64,000 bases of DNA from Xylaria sp. FL1777 (Eukaryota; Ascomycota; Sordariomycetes; Xylariales; Xylariaceae), in assembly GCA_022578965.1 (NCBI GenBank), contig MU400506.1:806001-870000 (forward strand), written 5' to 3'. The notes under the pieces are model-generated. The model worked only from the letters and a program-made list of their open reading frames with translations. It was not told where the DNA came from and ran no database searches. Positions 23,426-34,700 of this stretch are shown piece by piece; within the stretch, counting starts at the first letter, position 1; each line of letters begins with the position of its first letter. Position numbers and translations under genes: made by a program.

Positions 23426-23959
23426 TTAGTTATCGCTTGGTTTGCGGCTACAAGCTGCCGCTTTGTCGCCATCAGTTCTTCCGCCATTCGAGTTAGTTTC
23501 GCCGATGACCCTACGGCAAACAACGGCGATAGCATCAGTGATCGCCTGGAAAACTTCCGTGCATACGCGGGCGATGGTGTGTCCTGTTGCTTCTGTTTGT
23601 TTGTTACTAATTCCAGCGTTGGCGAATGCTTCCTGCACAATGCTGCAAATCTGGCCTTCGATTGGGCCACCGATGAGCGCCTCGCGCATCATCTCGCGCA
23701 TTTGTGTTTCTGAGTTAACGAGAGCCCTATAACGAGACAGAAAGATTGAAAGCAACGAAAGTATTGAAATAAAAATGGTGGAAATTCCATGCATAGTAGG
23801 GATTTGGTACCGATTCAAGTTCCAGAGCCAGTAATGGACGATGGTAACTTCGTAAATGCCAAAGGCCGATAGAGCTATAAGTATGTTGATAATTGCCATA
23901 GCCAGGTGTGACCCCCCCCAATACGAGCGAGGAGTTGTTTGAATGCTTTGCATGTACAT
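23426..23959 (-). CDS. Orphan protein with two predicted membrane segments (177 residues)
   Basis: The ATG-initiated minus frame gives 177 residues. Two hydrophobic segments lie near residues 18-42 (AMAIINILIALSAFGIYEV) and 58-77 (GISTIFISILSLLSIFLSR), followed by a soluble, helical, mildly acidic C-terminal half (SETQMREMMREALIGG and others). No family was recognised. The 3' end is uncertain: an overlapping frame gives a better coiled-coil tail (QLVAANQAITNLTERFGALE, ending at 23374). An intron from GTATGC in the codons after HTIAR to the acceptor GCGACAAAG, with a CTAAC branch site between, would join the two in frame. Small membrane orphans like this are common in fungi; topology is predicted by eye. 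Confidence 0.45.
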   Translation of the reverse strand: MYMQSIQTTPRSYWGGSHLAMAIINILIALSAFGIYEVTIVHYWLWNLNRYQIPTMHGISTIFISILSLLSIFLSRYRALVNSETQMREMMREALIGGPIEGQICSIVQEAFANAGISNKQTEATGHTIARVCTEVFQAITDAIAVVCRRVIGETNSNGGRTDGDKAAACSRKPSDN

Positions 23960-24496
23960 AACATAAGTTGGTGAGTGTGCGAATTATAGGTTATTCTACT
24001 TTTAAATGAAAATCAATGAAACTTGGAGACAACGTATATACTACTTAGTGTATAAGTTATGTATAGCTGTGCTTGATAATAGTTTTCATGGCAATGGGAG
24101 ATCGGCCGGGCGAACCACACCAATTTACGTCCCTGAGGGGTCCCGAAACACAATTTCCATGTAGCTACCTATTCCCCAGTTACGCCGAAGATTCAACGCA
24201 ACTAATTCTCCTATTTCCTATTGTATGTTTTAAGGAACCTGAATACCCGTCCTGACCTTTCGAGGGCTCCCATAGCTTTGAAGCAAGCGCAGTCCATATA
24301 CACCGGTGTATGCATAATCTGTCCACGCTGAAGATGCCATTATTCATAAGTAAAAGTGAAATTACCTCCGTGGTTATGTCTATGCGAACAATCGTCATCA
24401 TCCGTAATTTTGTTTGCCGTGATTTTCCATGAGACTTAAAAAAATTAAACAGGGGCGAAAAACGTCACCGAAAATTGAACGAAAGCACGACCGAGT
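23960..24496. other. Spacer downstream of the GATA-factor gene
   Basis: This is the upstream region of the two-TM gene and the 3' flank of the GATA-factor gene. Nothing else is recognised. Confidence 0.45.
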
Positions 24497-26301
24497 TTAA
24501 TCTTCAAGCGCCGCCAACTCCCTTTCTTTTGCTGCAAGTAATTCGCGCATCCGTTCCGCTTCGTGTTGCAGGGCTGCCCGTCTATCTGCCTTTGACCTTT
24601 CGCTCTCTACGGTTGTCTCTCGTGAGCGGATACTTGGGATCATGCTAGACGTAATCGAAAACCCACTGGGGCTCGGGGCTGACATCAACGTGCTTGCAGG
24701 GGAACGCAATCGTAGCATCTCGGATGCATCATCCGTTATTGAGCCGAAGTGTGGGTTTGATCCGCTGGTTGGATTTAATATTGATTTGATCGAAGACAAC
24801 CTCTTGGTATTTTCGGGATTGAACTCGCTGGGTGGGACATCGGAATCCGTTGCTGAGAACGATCGTTTCCGACCAGACGGACTAAGAAAAGAAGCAGGCG
24901 AAATAGATGACTGCCGGTCGCTCATGATAGATGTCAATGGTGGTAGCCTGTTGTCGTCGTTCATCGAGTCGCGACCACCGAAGGGTTGTAATGTTTGAGA
25001 TGCGTGATATGCTATGGGATCTGTTGATGGTATCGGTGTGGATCCTTGACTGGTGTGCATAGGCTCAGGAAGAAGTGTGAGATGATGATCGGTTTTGCGC
25101 CGCAGTCCGAGATTTACGGAACCGTCTTCATTCATACTGCCCCGCTCCATCTCAGATTCCGCATACTGACTTTGCTGCTCCACCGAGTCTATGACCATTC
25201 CGTCCTCTGCATCCGCTAATGTCTCCTCTTGACTCGCTGGTATCACTCGTTTCCTCCGTTTGATTACGGCCTTTTTCATTGTCACGGGCCGGTGGACGCC
25301 GTGAAGCTTATAGTACAGTCCTTGAGAGGTTAGCGAGGAGCATTAGAGATTTGCGGGCTTCGGCTTACCGCATGCGTTACAGATTGTATGCCCGGCTTCG
25401 TCGCGACGCCATAAGGGAGTTATGGTTGTTCCACAGTTTTGGCAGGCTATTACTACCGTAGTATTCTGAGCTTGTCCTTTATTCTCCTGCGCATTGATAT
25501 CAATAGGTGTTGGACCGTCCCCGGCCATGCTATCCGCTTTGGGGTTGGGAAGCTGATTTTGGAGTTGGGCGCTCTTCGCAATCCTGTTGTTGTAGGCAGG
25601 ACAGCCACTACAACCTTCGGCGCCACCAGTACCATTACATCGCCCACCGCCTGGACATGACCCCGAGGGAGTCTGATCGGCTGCCACATAAGTAGCGCCT
25701 GGCATATTTGCCGTATTGCCCTGTGAACATGGCGCTGGCGCGGTTTTATCTCCCGTCTTGGTCTGCGTTGCTGTGACTATAGAAGGGGGGCGCTTTAGAT
25801 TGGTCGGACGAGCGGAATTCCGTGCCTTTAAGTATAATCCGCATGCGTTACATATTGTAGCCCCTTGCGGCGAACGTCTCCAGAGTGGTGTTCTTGTGGT
25901 CCCGCAGTTACTGTTCTCTATTAATTAACGTCAGGGAGCTGGTGTATTAGCTGTACATACCTGCACACTTGGCCACCCTGGTTGATGCCAACTGAGGACG
26001 GACTTGTGGCCGTGGGAATATCTTGACGGGTTACATCAAATGGAGAAGGACTCTTAGAATATACTCTCTCGGACCCATTCAGCGACGGACTTGGGGCGCC
26101 TGAAGATACGCCTGTGCTTTGAGCTGCCGGACTCGTTGAACCTGCAGGTGAAGTGCTGTTGAAGACGACACGCTCGGAGGGGCCGCTGTGGTCTCTTGAT
26201 ATGGTGGGACGCGAAGGAAGAGCCCTTCTCGTCGACGAGGGTTCGTTTTTGGTAAGCCTAGACTGAGGTTGCGGCGCGAGCTCCATCATGGCGCCTGTCA
26301 T
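24497..26301 (-). CDS. sreA: SreA-type GATA transcription factor, repressor of siderophore biosynthesis and iron uptake
   Basis: Exons are 26301-25961, 25910-25369 and 25320-24497; introns are 50 and 48 nt (donors GTATGT and GTAAGC). The product has 568 residues, close to A. nidulans SreA. Two C-X2-C-X17-C-X2-C GATA fingers lie at residues 113-137 and 270-294; each is cut by an intron (the first within its first Cys pair, the second after its last Cys). Between them is the Cys-rich region C-X5-C-X8-C-X2-C (C199, C205, C214, C217), the iron-responsive hallmark of Sre/SreA/URBS1/Fep1. The C-terminus ends in a conserved coiled coil ([18 protein letters not shown]). The family represses siderophore and high-affinity iron genes when iron is sufficient, binding ATCWGATAA-type sites in the nucleus. 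No siderophore biosynthesis gene lies nearby in this window. Confidence 0.95.
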
Positions 26302-27184
26302 TCGGATCTACACTTGCGGAGTGAGAAGCGATGTAGAAAAGATCACCGCGATACAAAGGAGTAAGGAAGCCGACGAAATTGTAACGGGTGCCAACCTATG
26401 CTTTTATCATGAGCTTTAGTCATTACTAGATATGTGACGAGTATAAACTGAGCGAGGGGTACGTATATACAAAGGACTTGTGCTCGGATTTAGAGGAGCT
26501 CGGAGCTAACTAGTCATAAAAAAGCGATAGACTTATTGAAAAGAAAGCATTAGGGAGGAGTAATAATATGTCTTCAAGAGAATGATTGTGCCCATAAACT
26601 TTCTCTTAATAGCCAGAGCAGGATGATGTGTGCGTATGATTGGTCATTGTCAAGTAGGACATAACAGGCAACAGCTATTGGAGAGATTCAGGTGTTGAAG
26701 AGGTAAAACGGCATAGAATTAGGAGAGGCGGTGGTGATGCAGGATAATTTTGCATAAGGAGTCTAGTACCGTGGGACTAATTACTTGCCTTGTCTCGCGA
26801 TGGATATCCACGTTCACTTTGGAGTGCAGCTTGATATACGTGTGTTTGGATCTTCTTCGTAGAATGGAACGGACGATGGGAGGAGAAGCCAGGGTTGGGA
26901 GAGACCGCTGCTGGTATCACCCGCCGACAGTATGCCCCGTCGTTTCGAGGAAGCAGAGAAACGTAAGTGGTGACAGTGATGGTAACGATAACGATGCTCG
27001 AGAGACGGAGGATGACTAGTACCTCAGGATTGGCTTGGCCTAGGAGGTACACTGTAGTGGTCAACGGCCAGAGACGGTTCAAGAACCGAGGAAGGCCAAG
27101 CAAAGCAGTAGGGCAGTGTGGACTCGTGGGGTGCCGGGAGATGTGCGATCAAGGACCCAGATCAACAATCAAGGGACCAACATA

Positions 27185-27230
27185 CGACGACGACGACGAC
27201 GACACAGACACAGACACAGAGACGGACACA
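27185..27230. repeat. CGA trinucleotide and CACAGA hexanucleotide microsatellite
   Basis: Six CGA units are followed directly by imperfect CACAGA units. This is a simple-sequence repeat in the sreA upstream spacer. Confidence 0.85.
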
Positions 27231-27270
27231 GGCTGTGCGGGCTGTCCTCGATGGGCGGTGGTGGGACGGT

Positions 27271-27314
27271 GGTGGCAGTATGGTGGCAGTATGGTGGCAG
27301 TATGATGGCAGTAT
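27271..27314. repeat. 11-bp tandem repeat, four copies
   Basis: The unit GGTGGCAGTAT occurs three times exactly and a fourth time with one change (GATGGCAGTAT), then the array fades into GGTGGG. It is about 970 bp upstream of the sreA start codon. Confidence 0.9.
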
Positions 27315-27939
27315 GGTGGGATGGTGTGGCTTGACGAGAGAGTCGGCGGGTGTCAGCGAGTCACCGCTTCCGTGCTCACTGCCTGTCTGGGTCACAGGCC
27401 TGGCCAGCCCGTCAGATGAATGTAGCTAGATTCAGTACCGTATGTGGCATGCGTTAGGTTATGGTTATGTACGCAGGATGTCAGTACGTAGCAGGTACTC
27501 CGTACTCCTGCGTAAGGAGCTGGGATGGGTATGATTGGTATTATGTAGGATTGGGATTAGGATCGGGATTAGGATTAGATAGTCCAGGCAGTTGTGATGT
27601 AGCGTGGACTGGGTAGTGTAGACTAGACTGTGGAATCGCGGCTCGGGTTTCTTGGCTTGTTGTGCTACCCCCCCGCTGTCTAGTCTTCTCTCTCTCTCCA
27701 GGTTTGGTAAATGAGCATGGTACTGAGTTCTGCATGTACTGAGCATTGGGCTTGGCAGATGTAGATAGATAATGATGGTGGCATCAGTCCGCAATCGGTT
27801 GTGTGATCAATCTCACCATGATTATTATTGCATTCATTCTCATTGGCTCATCTGCACAACGAAGTGGGTGCCTGAGACACACATCTCCACAAGGCCCCTG
27901 CTCTACTGCAGTAGAGCCATGCATTTACACTAGTGTAGT

Positions 27940-28345
27940 GGACACTACACTACACTACATATACGCAGTACATGTAAGGTAGGTATGTACCTACATATCA
28001 GTACTCCACGTATGCGTAGGTAGTACCTACATTAGGCTGCTATTCTAGAATAGTAATTGTGACTTATTTACATACTATGTGATGTCCGTGCAGGAAACTA
28101 GAAAAGCTCGACTACCTACCTAGCTACCTACGCAGTGTAGAGTTCACTTGCCCGGCATTCAATTGCCTAACATACCTAGGTACGTAAAGAAATACGTGCA
28201 GAGTATAGGTAGGTAGCGGTCAATGCTGAGTGAAGATTACGTAGTATAGCCTACCTACTGTACTGTAGGTAGTATTGCAGTATCATTGTTGTGTAATCTA
28301 GTGGATACCTACTTCCTACTTCAGTATGTGTACTACCTAGGTAGT
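27940..28345. repeat. Cluster of short palindromic TAGGTACCTA / ACCTAGGT motifs
   Basis: Many copies of GTAGGTA, TACCTAC and their overlaps (for example ATGTACCTACAT, ACATACCTAGGTACGTA, ACTACCTAGGTAGT) occur within about 400 bp. The same motif recurs in other spacers of the window. Confidence 0.8.
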
Positions 28346-28721
28346 CCAGTTAGTTGAAAGGTTTTCTGACCATCGGGCCAGCTTTGATTGGCTAGTACAG
28401 TCCCGGAACAGAGAGTGCACAGAGCCGACATTGTGTGACAGTGTGAGTGCAAGTAGGTGACACGTTCTGAATTCATAGTGTAGATGACATATAACTTCGC
28501 TCGTTGACCCGGTTCTACATATGGCATATGTACAGTATCGAGGCTTATGACCCTTGGCGAAGCCTCGAAGCTGATGTCAGAAATAAAGGAAATTTGTTAA
28601 AGCAAATAACAGTAGGGGTATCAATGTGACATAGATTCCCTCCCCCCATCTGCGCAAAGCCATGTTTCGTTGCCCAGATGCCATCTCAAAAATAGACTGT
28701 TGGGCGTCGCTGTCTATTTCG

Positions 28722-31700
28722 TTAATTGTCCTCTCCAGTCTCCGTCATAAGCTGCTCACCCTCGTCTAGCAGCTCTGTCACTTTCTTCAGGTTCTCGACT
28801 AAACTCCGGCCTAATCCAACGAGCAGCAGTTTCTCCGCATTGGCAGGGAGACCTAGATACGTTGGCGGTTCGCGCTCTGGGAGCTTTTGGATCCAGCCCA
28901 TAAATTCCTGTAGCGATGTACCAGATGGGACCACCAAGCTTGACTCTTGCCCATCTTTCTCAGACCCTTCCACCAGCTTGTGCCCGATATCATAGGCAGA
29001 CGGCGTCAAGATCTGGTTTACCAGAGACGTCAGCTGCTTGAAATCACCCTCATCGTCGATCTTGCCGCCGTATGTCTCGCGAACGAGGTAGCAGATCATG
29101 TCCCATGGTATGTTCTGCGGTGCTATGTTCGAGCGGTTTTGTGCCACAAAATCGAGCCATGTGTCGATAATGAAGGCTGAACATTCATACTGGTCATTCC
29201 GTTAGAGGCGGTGCCATGTAAAAGATAGCGGGGCAACTTACATCACTGTCATTGAACTCCCAGTAGCCTTTCCATCCTAAATTAGGCGCGTACCGAAGTC
29301 TCTCTTGAACCACGGCGTGCAGAAACGACAGAAGCAGATATAGCCTAGTGCGTTCAACTGGGCTCTTGTTCGCTCGGGTGGCGAGTGAAGACATCGAGTC
29401 TTTCATGTTAGCTCTTACACCGGCTGGCTGCTCATACATGAGAACACGAGAGGCACGGAGCAGATTGACAGGAATCTTGGGACTGGATTCCATAGACAGA
29501 AACAACCTGAAATCAGAGTGAGGATTGAGAGATTCCATGCGCTTTTCGAGGGACTGTAGCCAGGTAGGCGCAAGATGGACGTTCTTGATGAGAACCCAAT
29601 TTCCGACCTGTGCTGCATTGCTGACGGCTTTATCAGCACTGGCAAGACTTTCATTCGATCCCATGGCAATGTTGGTGCACCTGGTACGCATTCGTTCCAC
29701 CAGATTGTCAACTTTATAACTAGCATCGAAACCAGGACTGGAAACGAGTGAAATTGGGTGTGTTGATGACACTTGTTCGACAGTCCCCTTCAAATCCTCT
29801 ACAATATCGAATAGTTCAGGTCCAAAAACTGATGTGACGAAGCGTTCCGCGGTGGGGACGAAGCGATCAAGACGGAACATCCTGACTAGGAGCAGTGACA
29901 TGAGCCCCTGATCAAATGGCTCGCTGTCTGCTTGCCAAACCTGGGGAATGAAATTCTCTGCAAACTCTTCGGAAAAGAACTTTTCCCAAGCATCTGGTGA
30001 CACTAACTCAAGCTTGTCTTTTAATACACTGAGCCTCTTCGCTTGGGCGAACGTGTTCTCTCTCTCGTTGATATCGGTTGATAAATCCTTGCCTTCGATC
30101 CTGTCATCTAGGATAACGTCGATGAGTCCCTTGTCCATTTTGTATGGGGATGCCTGAGCAAGCAACATGGCTAAGGTAATTCGGTCCTTCTGGATTAGAC
30201 CAAGCGCTGTTCTCTTGAAGGTTGTTACAAAGAGATCTCGAATGATGATATCTCTCCGGACATTGTGGTTGGTCTCGTTATCAAGATTTTTGTTGCCATG
30301 AAGAACGGAATGGAAAATATTCAAGAAATACTGCAGTGAGAACTGATAAAAGTGGTTGAGATAATGAAGTTGCTCAAGAACAGCAAACACAGCACTGCAA
30401 GACCGTGCAATAACACTGTACTGCTGTGTAATCTCGTCCACCTCGGCCATTACGCCTTCAGTGTTGCTCATTTTGGCAGTGATCTCTCCAGCTTCAGTCT
30501 TCAGAGTTTCTAGTGTCTCAATGACATTGTCATCGTCAAGTATGTTGCCACGCGATTCATTTAGAGCTTGTAGGAGACGTTTTTCCAATTGCCGAAGATG
30601 CACCTTAAATTCACCTTGTAACTTGATAAGATTGGATCTTCTCTCATCGACATCTGGTCTCTCGGACTTCAGAACATCATTAAGGGACTGGGTCTGAAGG
30701 CTGCTCTGAGTTACTGTGAAATTGACGAATGTTGTCCTACTGCAGATGTCTGGTGGAAATGTAGCAGAGGGATCGCGTGTGGAGAGGTATATTTTGAAAG
30801 CGGGAGAGAAATCAATTTGTTGCTTGCCGAGCTGGATGAGAACGCGACCTCCGGTCTTTTGATATTCCTTATTGAGAACATGATTGAGGATAGGGTCTAA
30901 GTGCTCAGCATCTTGTATGAGAATTGGGTTACCAAATCTGAGCGCGCTCTCAAGTTGTTTAGTGAATGAATCATCCAAGAAACTTGTGACTGTCAAGCGG
31001 CGGTCTTGGCATTCTCGCTGTAGGAACTCGGTTACTCGACCGGATGGGTCAATGATGAGTGGATATCTGTTGAAACGCTTGAGAATAATAGCATTCTCAG
31101 TACAAAGATCATCCACTGGTAGTGTATTTTCTTGCCAAGAGAGTCGTTCATCCGCGGTAGATAAGTATTCCGTCATGGGGTTATGCGGCTTGAAGCTCAC
31201 ACCTGAAAGGTGAAGTTGGTGCAGCCAGTCATCCATCATTGACTTGCGGAATGTCTGGTCATATAGGCCACTATAAGCAAGGAAGGCGGCAGCTACTAAA
31301 ACATCACCAACTAATGTGCTGATTTGGGTTTCAAATGATTTGCTGCCTTCTTCCCATCGAGTTCGTTCTGAAGACAAACTGTCCAGTAATCGCACACTTC
31401 GGTCGACCTTGAACTGTACGCGAGACATCTCAGTTTTGATGGCCTGGGTTTCGCTAATGAGAGCAGCGTATTCTGTCTTGTACGTAGCAATGCTCTCCTC
31501 TAGACTTGTGATTGTGTTCTCCACCGCCTTTGCCTCGGCCTTAGTCTGAAGAGCTTGTTCTTCAAGTTGTTCGACTTCTTCCCGCAATGGCCCAACGCGG
31601 TCGAGGATCTCAGAGTATTCGACTTGTGCTTCTACCCATCGAACCAAAGGACCGCAAGCTTTACTGGCACGATAGACCTTTTCGTAAGTGAATTCGGTAT

Positions 31701-34700
31701 TATTTAAATAGCCAGTCCGCATTTTTGTCCTCATAGACTTGGTCATCTGCTTTTCGTTGTCGAAATTGACGATGCTTGCAATAAAATCATCTCGTCGAAC
31801 TATGGCCTGAATGCTCTTCCAGTCAGCTATTTTGTGCCCTAGCAAGGTGCAAACAGACTCCAGGGCAAGCTTTACGCCCTGAGGGGGCGAACCCATAGAT
31901 CGAACTTCTGTTAAATGCTGGCGTTTGATGTTGCTAACACTGGCTTTAGCTTCTTCAACAGCTGGTTCTGCTCTGGCGAGGTCATGTAGGACAACCTCTT
32001 TTCGGGTGGCCACTTCTGCTTCTTGCTTTTCGAGGGCTGCTTGAATCTCGAGGGACGTATTCTTGCGTTGTTCAGCTTCGCGTTGATCAGCGACCATACG
32101 TTGAAGCTTCTCATTAGCCTCCGCATCCTTGGCTTCCAGTTGCGTCTTCTTCTCAGCAAGACTAACCCGTAGGTCACGAACTTTCTCGACTGTATCTCTG
32201 AGTTTGTCCAGACCAACATTAAGATGGCGCTGCTGCTCTTCGAGATCTTCTCGTTTCTCATTATAAAGCTTGACATACTGTGCAACAAAGTCCAAGAAGT
32301 GGCGTGGAGTGAGGAAGGTGACTTTCCCTTGTTGCTTCTGGAGCTTGCTGTTGAACCGTTGCAGGGAGTAATGAATGTAAACCATGGAATTGACGATAGT
32401 TTCTCTGTGTGAGGGTGGGAGGCTAAGACTGCGATAAGCAACAGGAATACTATCAGGAGCCACAAAATTTGGCTTGTCCAAGTCAACAGAATGTGTTAAT
32501 TCATTGGCCACCTGGAAAAGTGCTTGATCGGACCAGTCACCAAACCAGTTCAACACACATCGGTTGAACAGGGCTGGACTGGTGGCGGCCTTTGAGGACA
32601 ATCCGTCTTCAGGGGGGTTCATTGTAAAGACCACGTGTAGATTTTTGACAATTTGCTGTGTGAACCATTTGTATAGCTCTTCTTGAGAATCCAACAACAG
32701 CCCTTGTCGTTGAGCGCCTTCTTTACAAGCTGTCATTAGCGCAGCAAAGTCGTCCCCTTCAAAAAGACCAGGAACTTCAGCATTAGCGAGCAGCGTGTTC
32801 ATCCGTTCTAGGAAACCTGAATCCAGAACATTGGACTCGTCCATGATAAAACAGATTTTCTCTCCCTTACATCCACAGCGGCGTAGCACTTCTCGGAGAT
32901 CGTCATCAAAATCTTCTGCCGAGTATTTGCCATGCACTTTGATTTGGAAAACTTTGAGACCGTTCATCCACGCAACAAATCTCGACAATGTTGTCTTTCC
33001 ACTTCCACTAACGCCAATCAAGATTAGGTGCCCTTGTGGCTGCCGGAAGACACGATCAATGCGCAAGACATGCTCAAGTACATCGTTAAAGAGAATAAGA
33101 GGGACATCAACCTCCTCTTCGCAAAATGTCTTGAGGCGAGCTTTGACGAAATCACGAAGTTGCTCGCGATCTACAGGGACATAATTCTTCGACAGCCAGT
33201 TCGAAAACAAAATTGGGCCACCCAACGCCTGGGATTCGTTAATAGTTGGGAAATAGTCCAATGCAATTCTGTGAACAGCCTGTTCTGTCCATTGTCGTTC
33301 TTCCTCGGCAACTAGACGGTCTTGGAATAGTCGAAGGGCCTCGTGAGCCCAAATTCTGATAAGTCCCTCGACGGAGAGGGTCTCAAGAGGTCGAATAGCT
33401 TCATACACACCACGAACCCACCGTGTTAATTCACGGGGACTGTAGACGTAATGAGGCTGGATTTGGGGTGTAAAGCGCTGCTGAGACTCGAGATAGAAAC
33501 GAACCATAGCTTGTGTAAGTGCGTCAGAGTATCCTCGTAATGCAGGGATAATCTTAAGGACCGCCAAGTTGAAAGTACCATAGATTTGTAGCAGAGATAG
33601 TTCACCAGGATAATCAACCATGATAAGCGGAGCATGACGAAGGAAGCGAGCACCCATAGGTGTCCGTCCGGCATCAGTTGGAGGATTACAAGCCCCAACA
33701 AATTGTATTCGATCAAGAGTTACCCAGGCTTTGTCAGAAGTGCGCCAGAACCCGTTGTGTTCAACCAATTGTCGGAGGAATGAGATGGCTCTCTGGGTGC
33801 CATATTTATCTGGAGCAGGAAGGTTGATCTCATCACAGAAGATCACAAGCCAGCGACCAATTTGTGTGGGGGATAACATAACCCCATTAAGGGTCTTCTT
33901 ATACTCGCAATACTGCTCGAAAGTCTTGATCAAGAGGTCTGGAGTTGTAGCACTAGAAAAATTCAGACCCACGACTTCCATATTAGGAAGCTTTCGAAGA
34001 GCGCTGAAAAGAGTCATAGTTTTGCCAGAGCCGGGAGGACCACACAGGAGAAGTGGCTTATGTTCCGCAAGCCAAGAGTAAAGCACATCCTCATGGCGTA
34101 CCGTATCCAGGGTAGGAATGACCACATCAGTCTGGGTGATCGAATGGGTGTTAACTTCGATTGCTGGAACCTGGTTCTGCCATGGTGTCCACTCGGCTTG
34201 AGGCAGAGAAACATCGAAATCGATGAGAGAGCTGTTTCCATCTAGTGGAGGAGACCCAAAACTCGCGAGAGCTCCAACTTTGTCGCCAAACGTCTTGCGG
34301 TCATTAAGTGGGCAATCACCGGTCAGAGCCCAGACTAGGGCGAGTAGAAGTTTCTTGGACACGTAGACTTCAATTTGCTCAGGATCCAACGGGAAATCAA
34401 CGTGCGACGCATTATATTCAATCATATCTCTAACAGCCTTGTTCAGCAGTGAGAATAGGGTAGTCAGGACACGAGCGACGGTGAACTCCATGATGTGATT
34501 GAATACCTCGGCTTCTTTGAGAGCGTCGATAATGAAATCATCGGTCATCAAGTAGGCATTTAGTAGATCAGCCACTTGGCTCTGGATTTGAAGCGTCTTA
34601 GCCGGACTTTGGCCTGCGGCAGCGGTGTCCTCATCCAAATCCTCGAAGGCCACGGCTCTTAGGGTGTCGAGGTAATGAGAAACCAGCATGCTGGGTGTAA

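Larger units (their letters stand above)
26302..28721. other. Spacer between the sreA promoter and the dynein heavy chain 3' end
   Basis: The left part is the sreA promoter and leader. It contains a CGA/CACAGA microsatellite (27185-27230), an 11-bp tandem repeat (27271-27314) and, at 27940-28345, a dense cluster of TAGGTAC/ACCTAGGTAG motifs. No gene is recognised. Confidence 0.5.
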
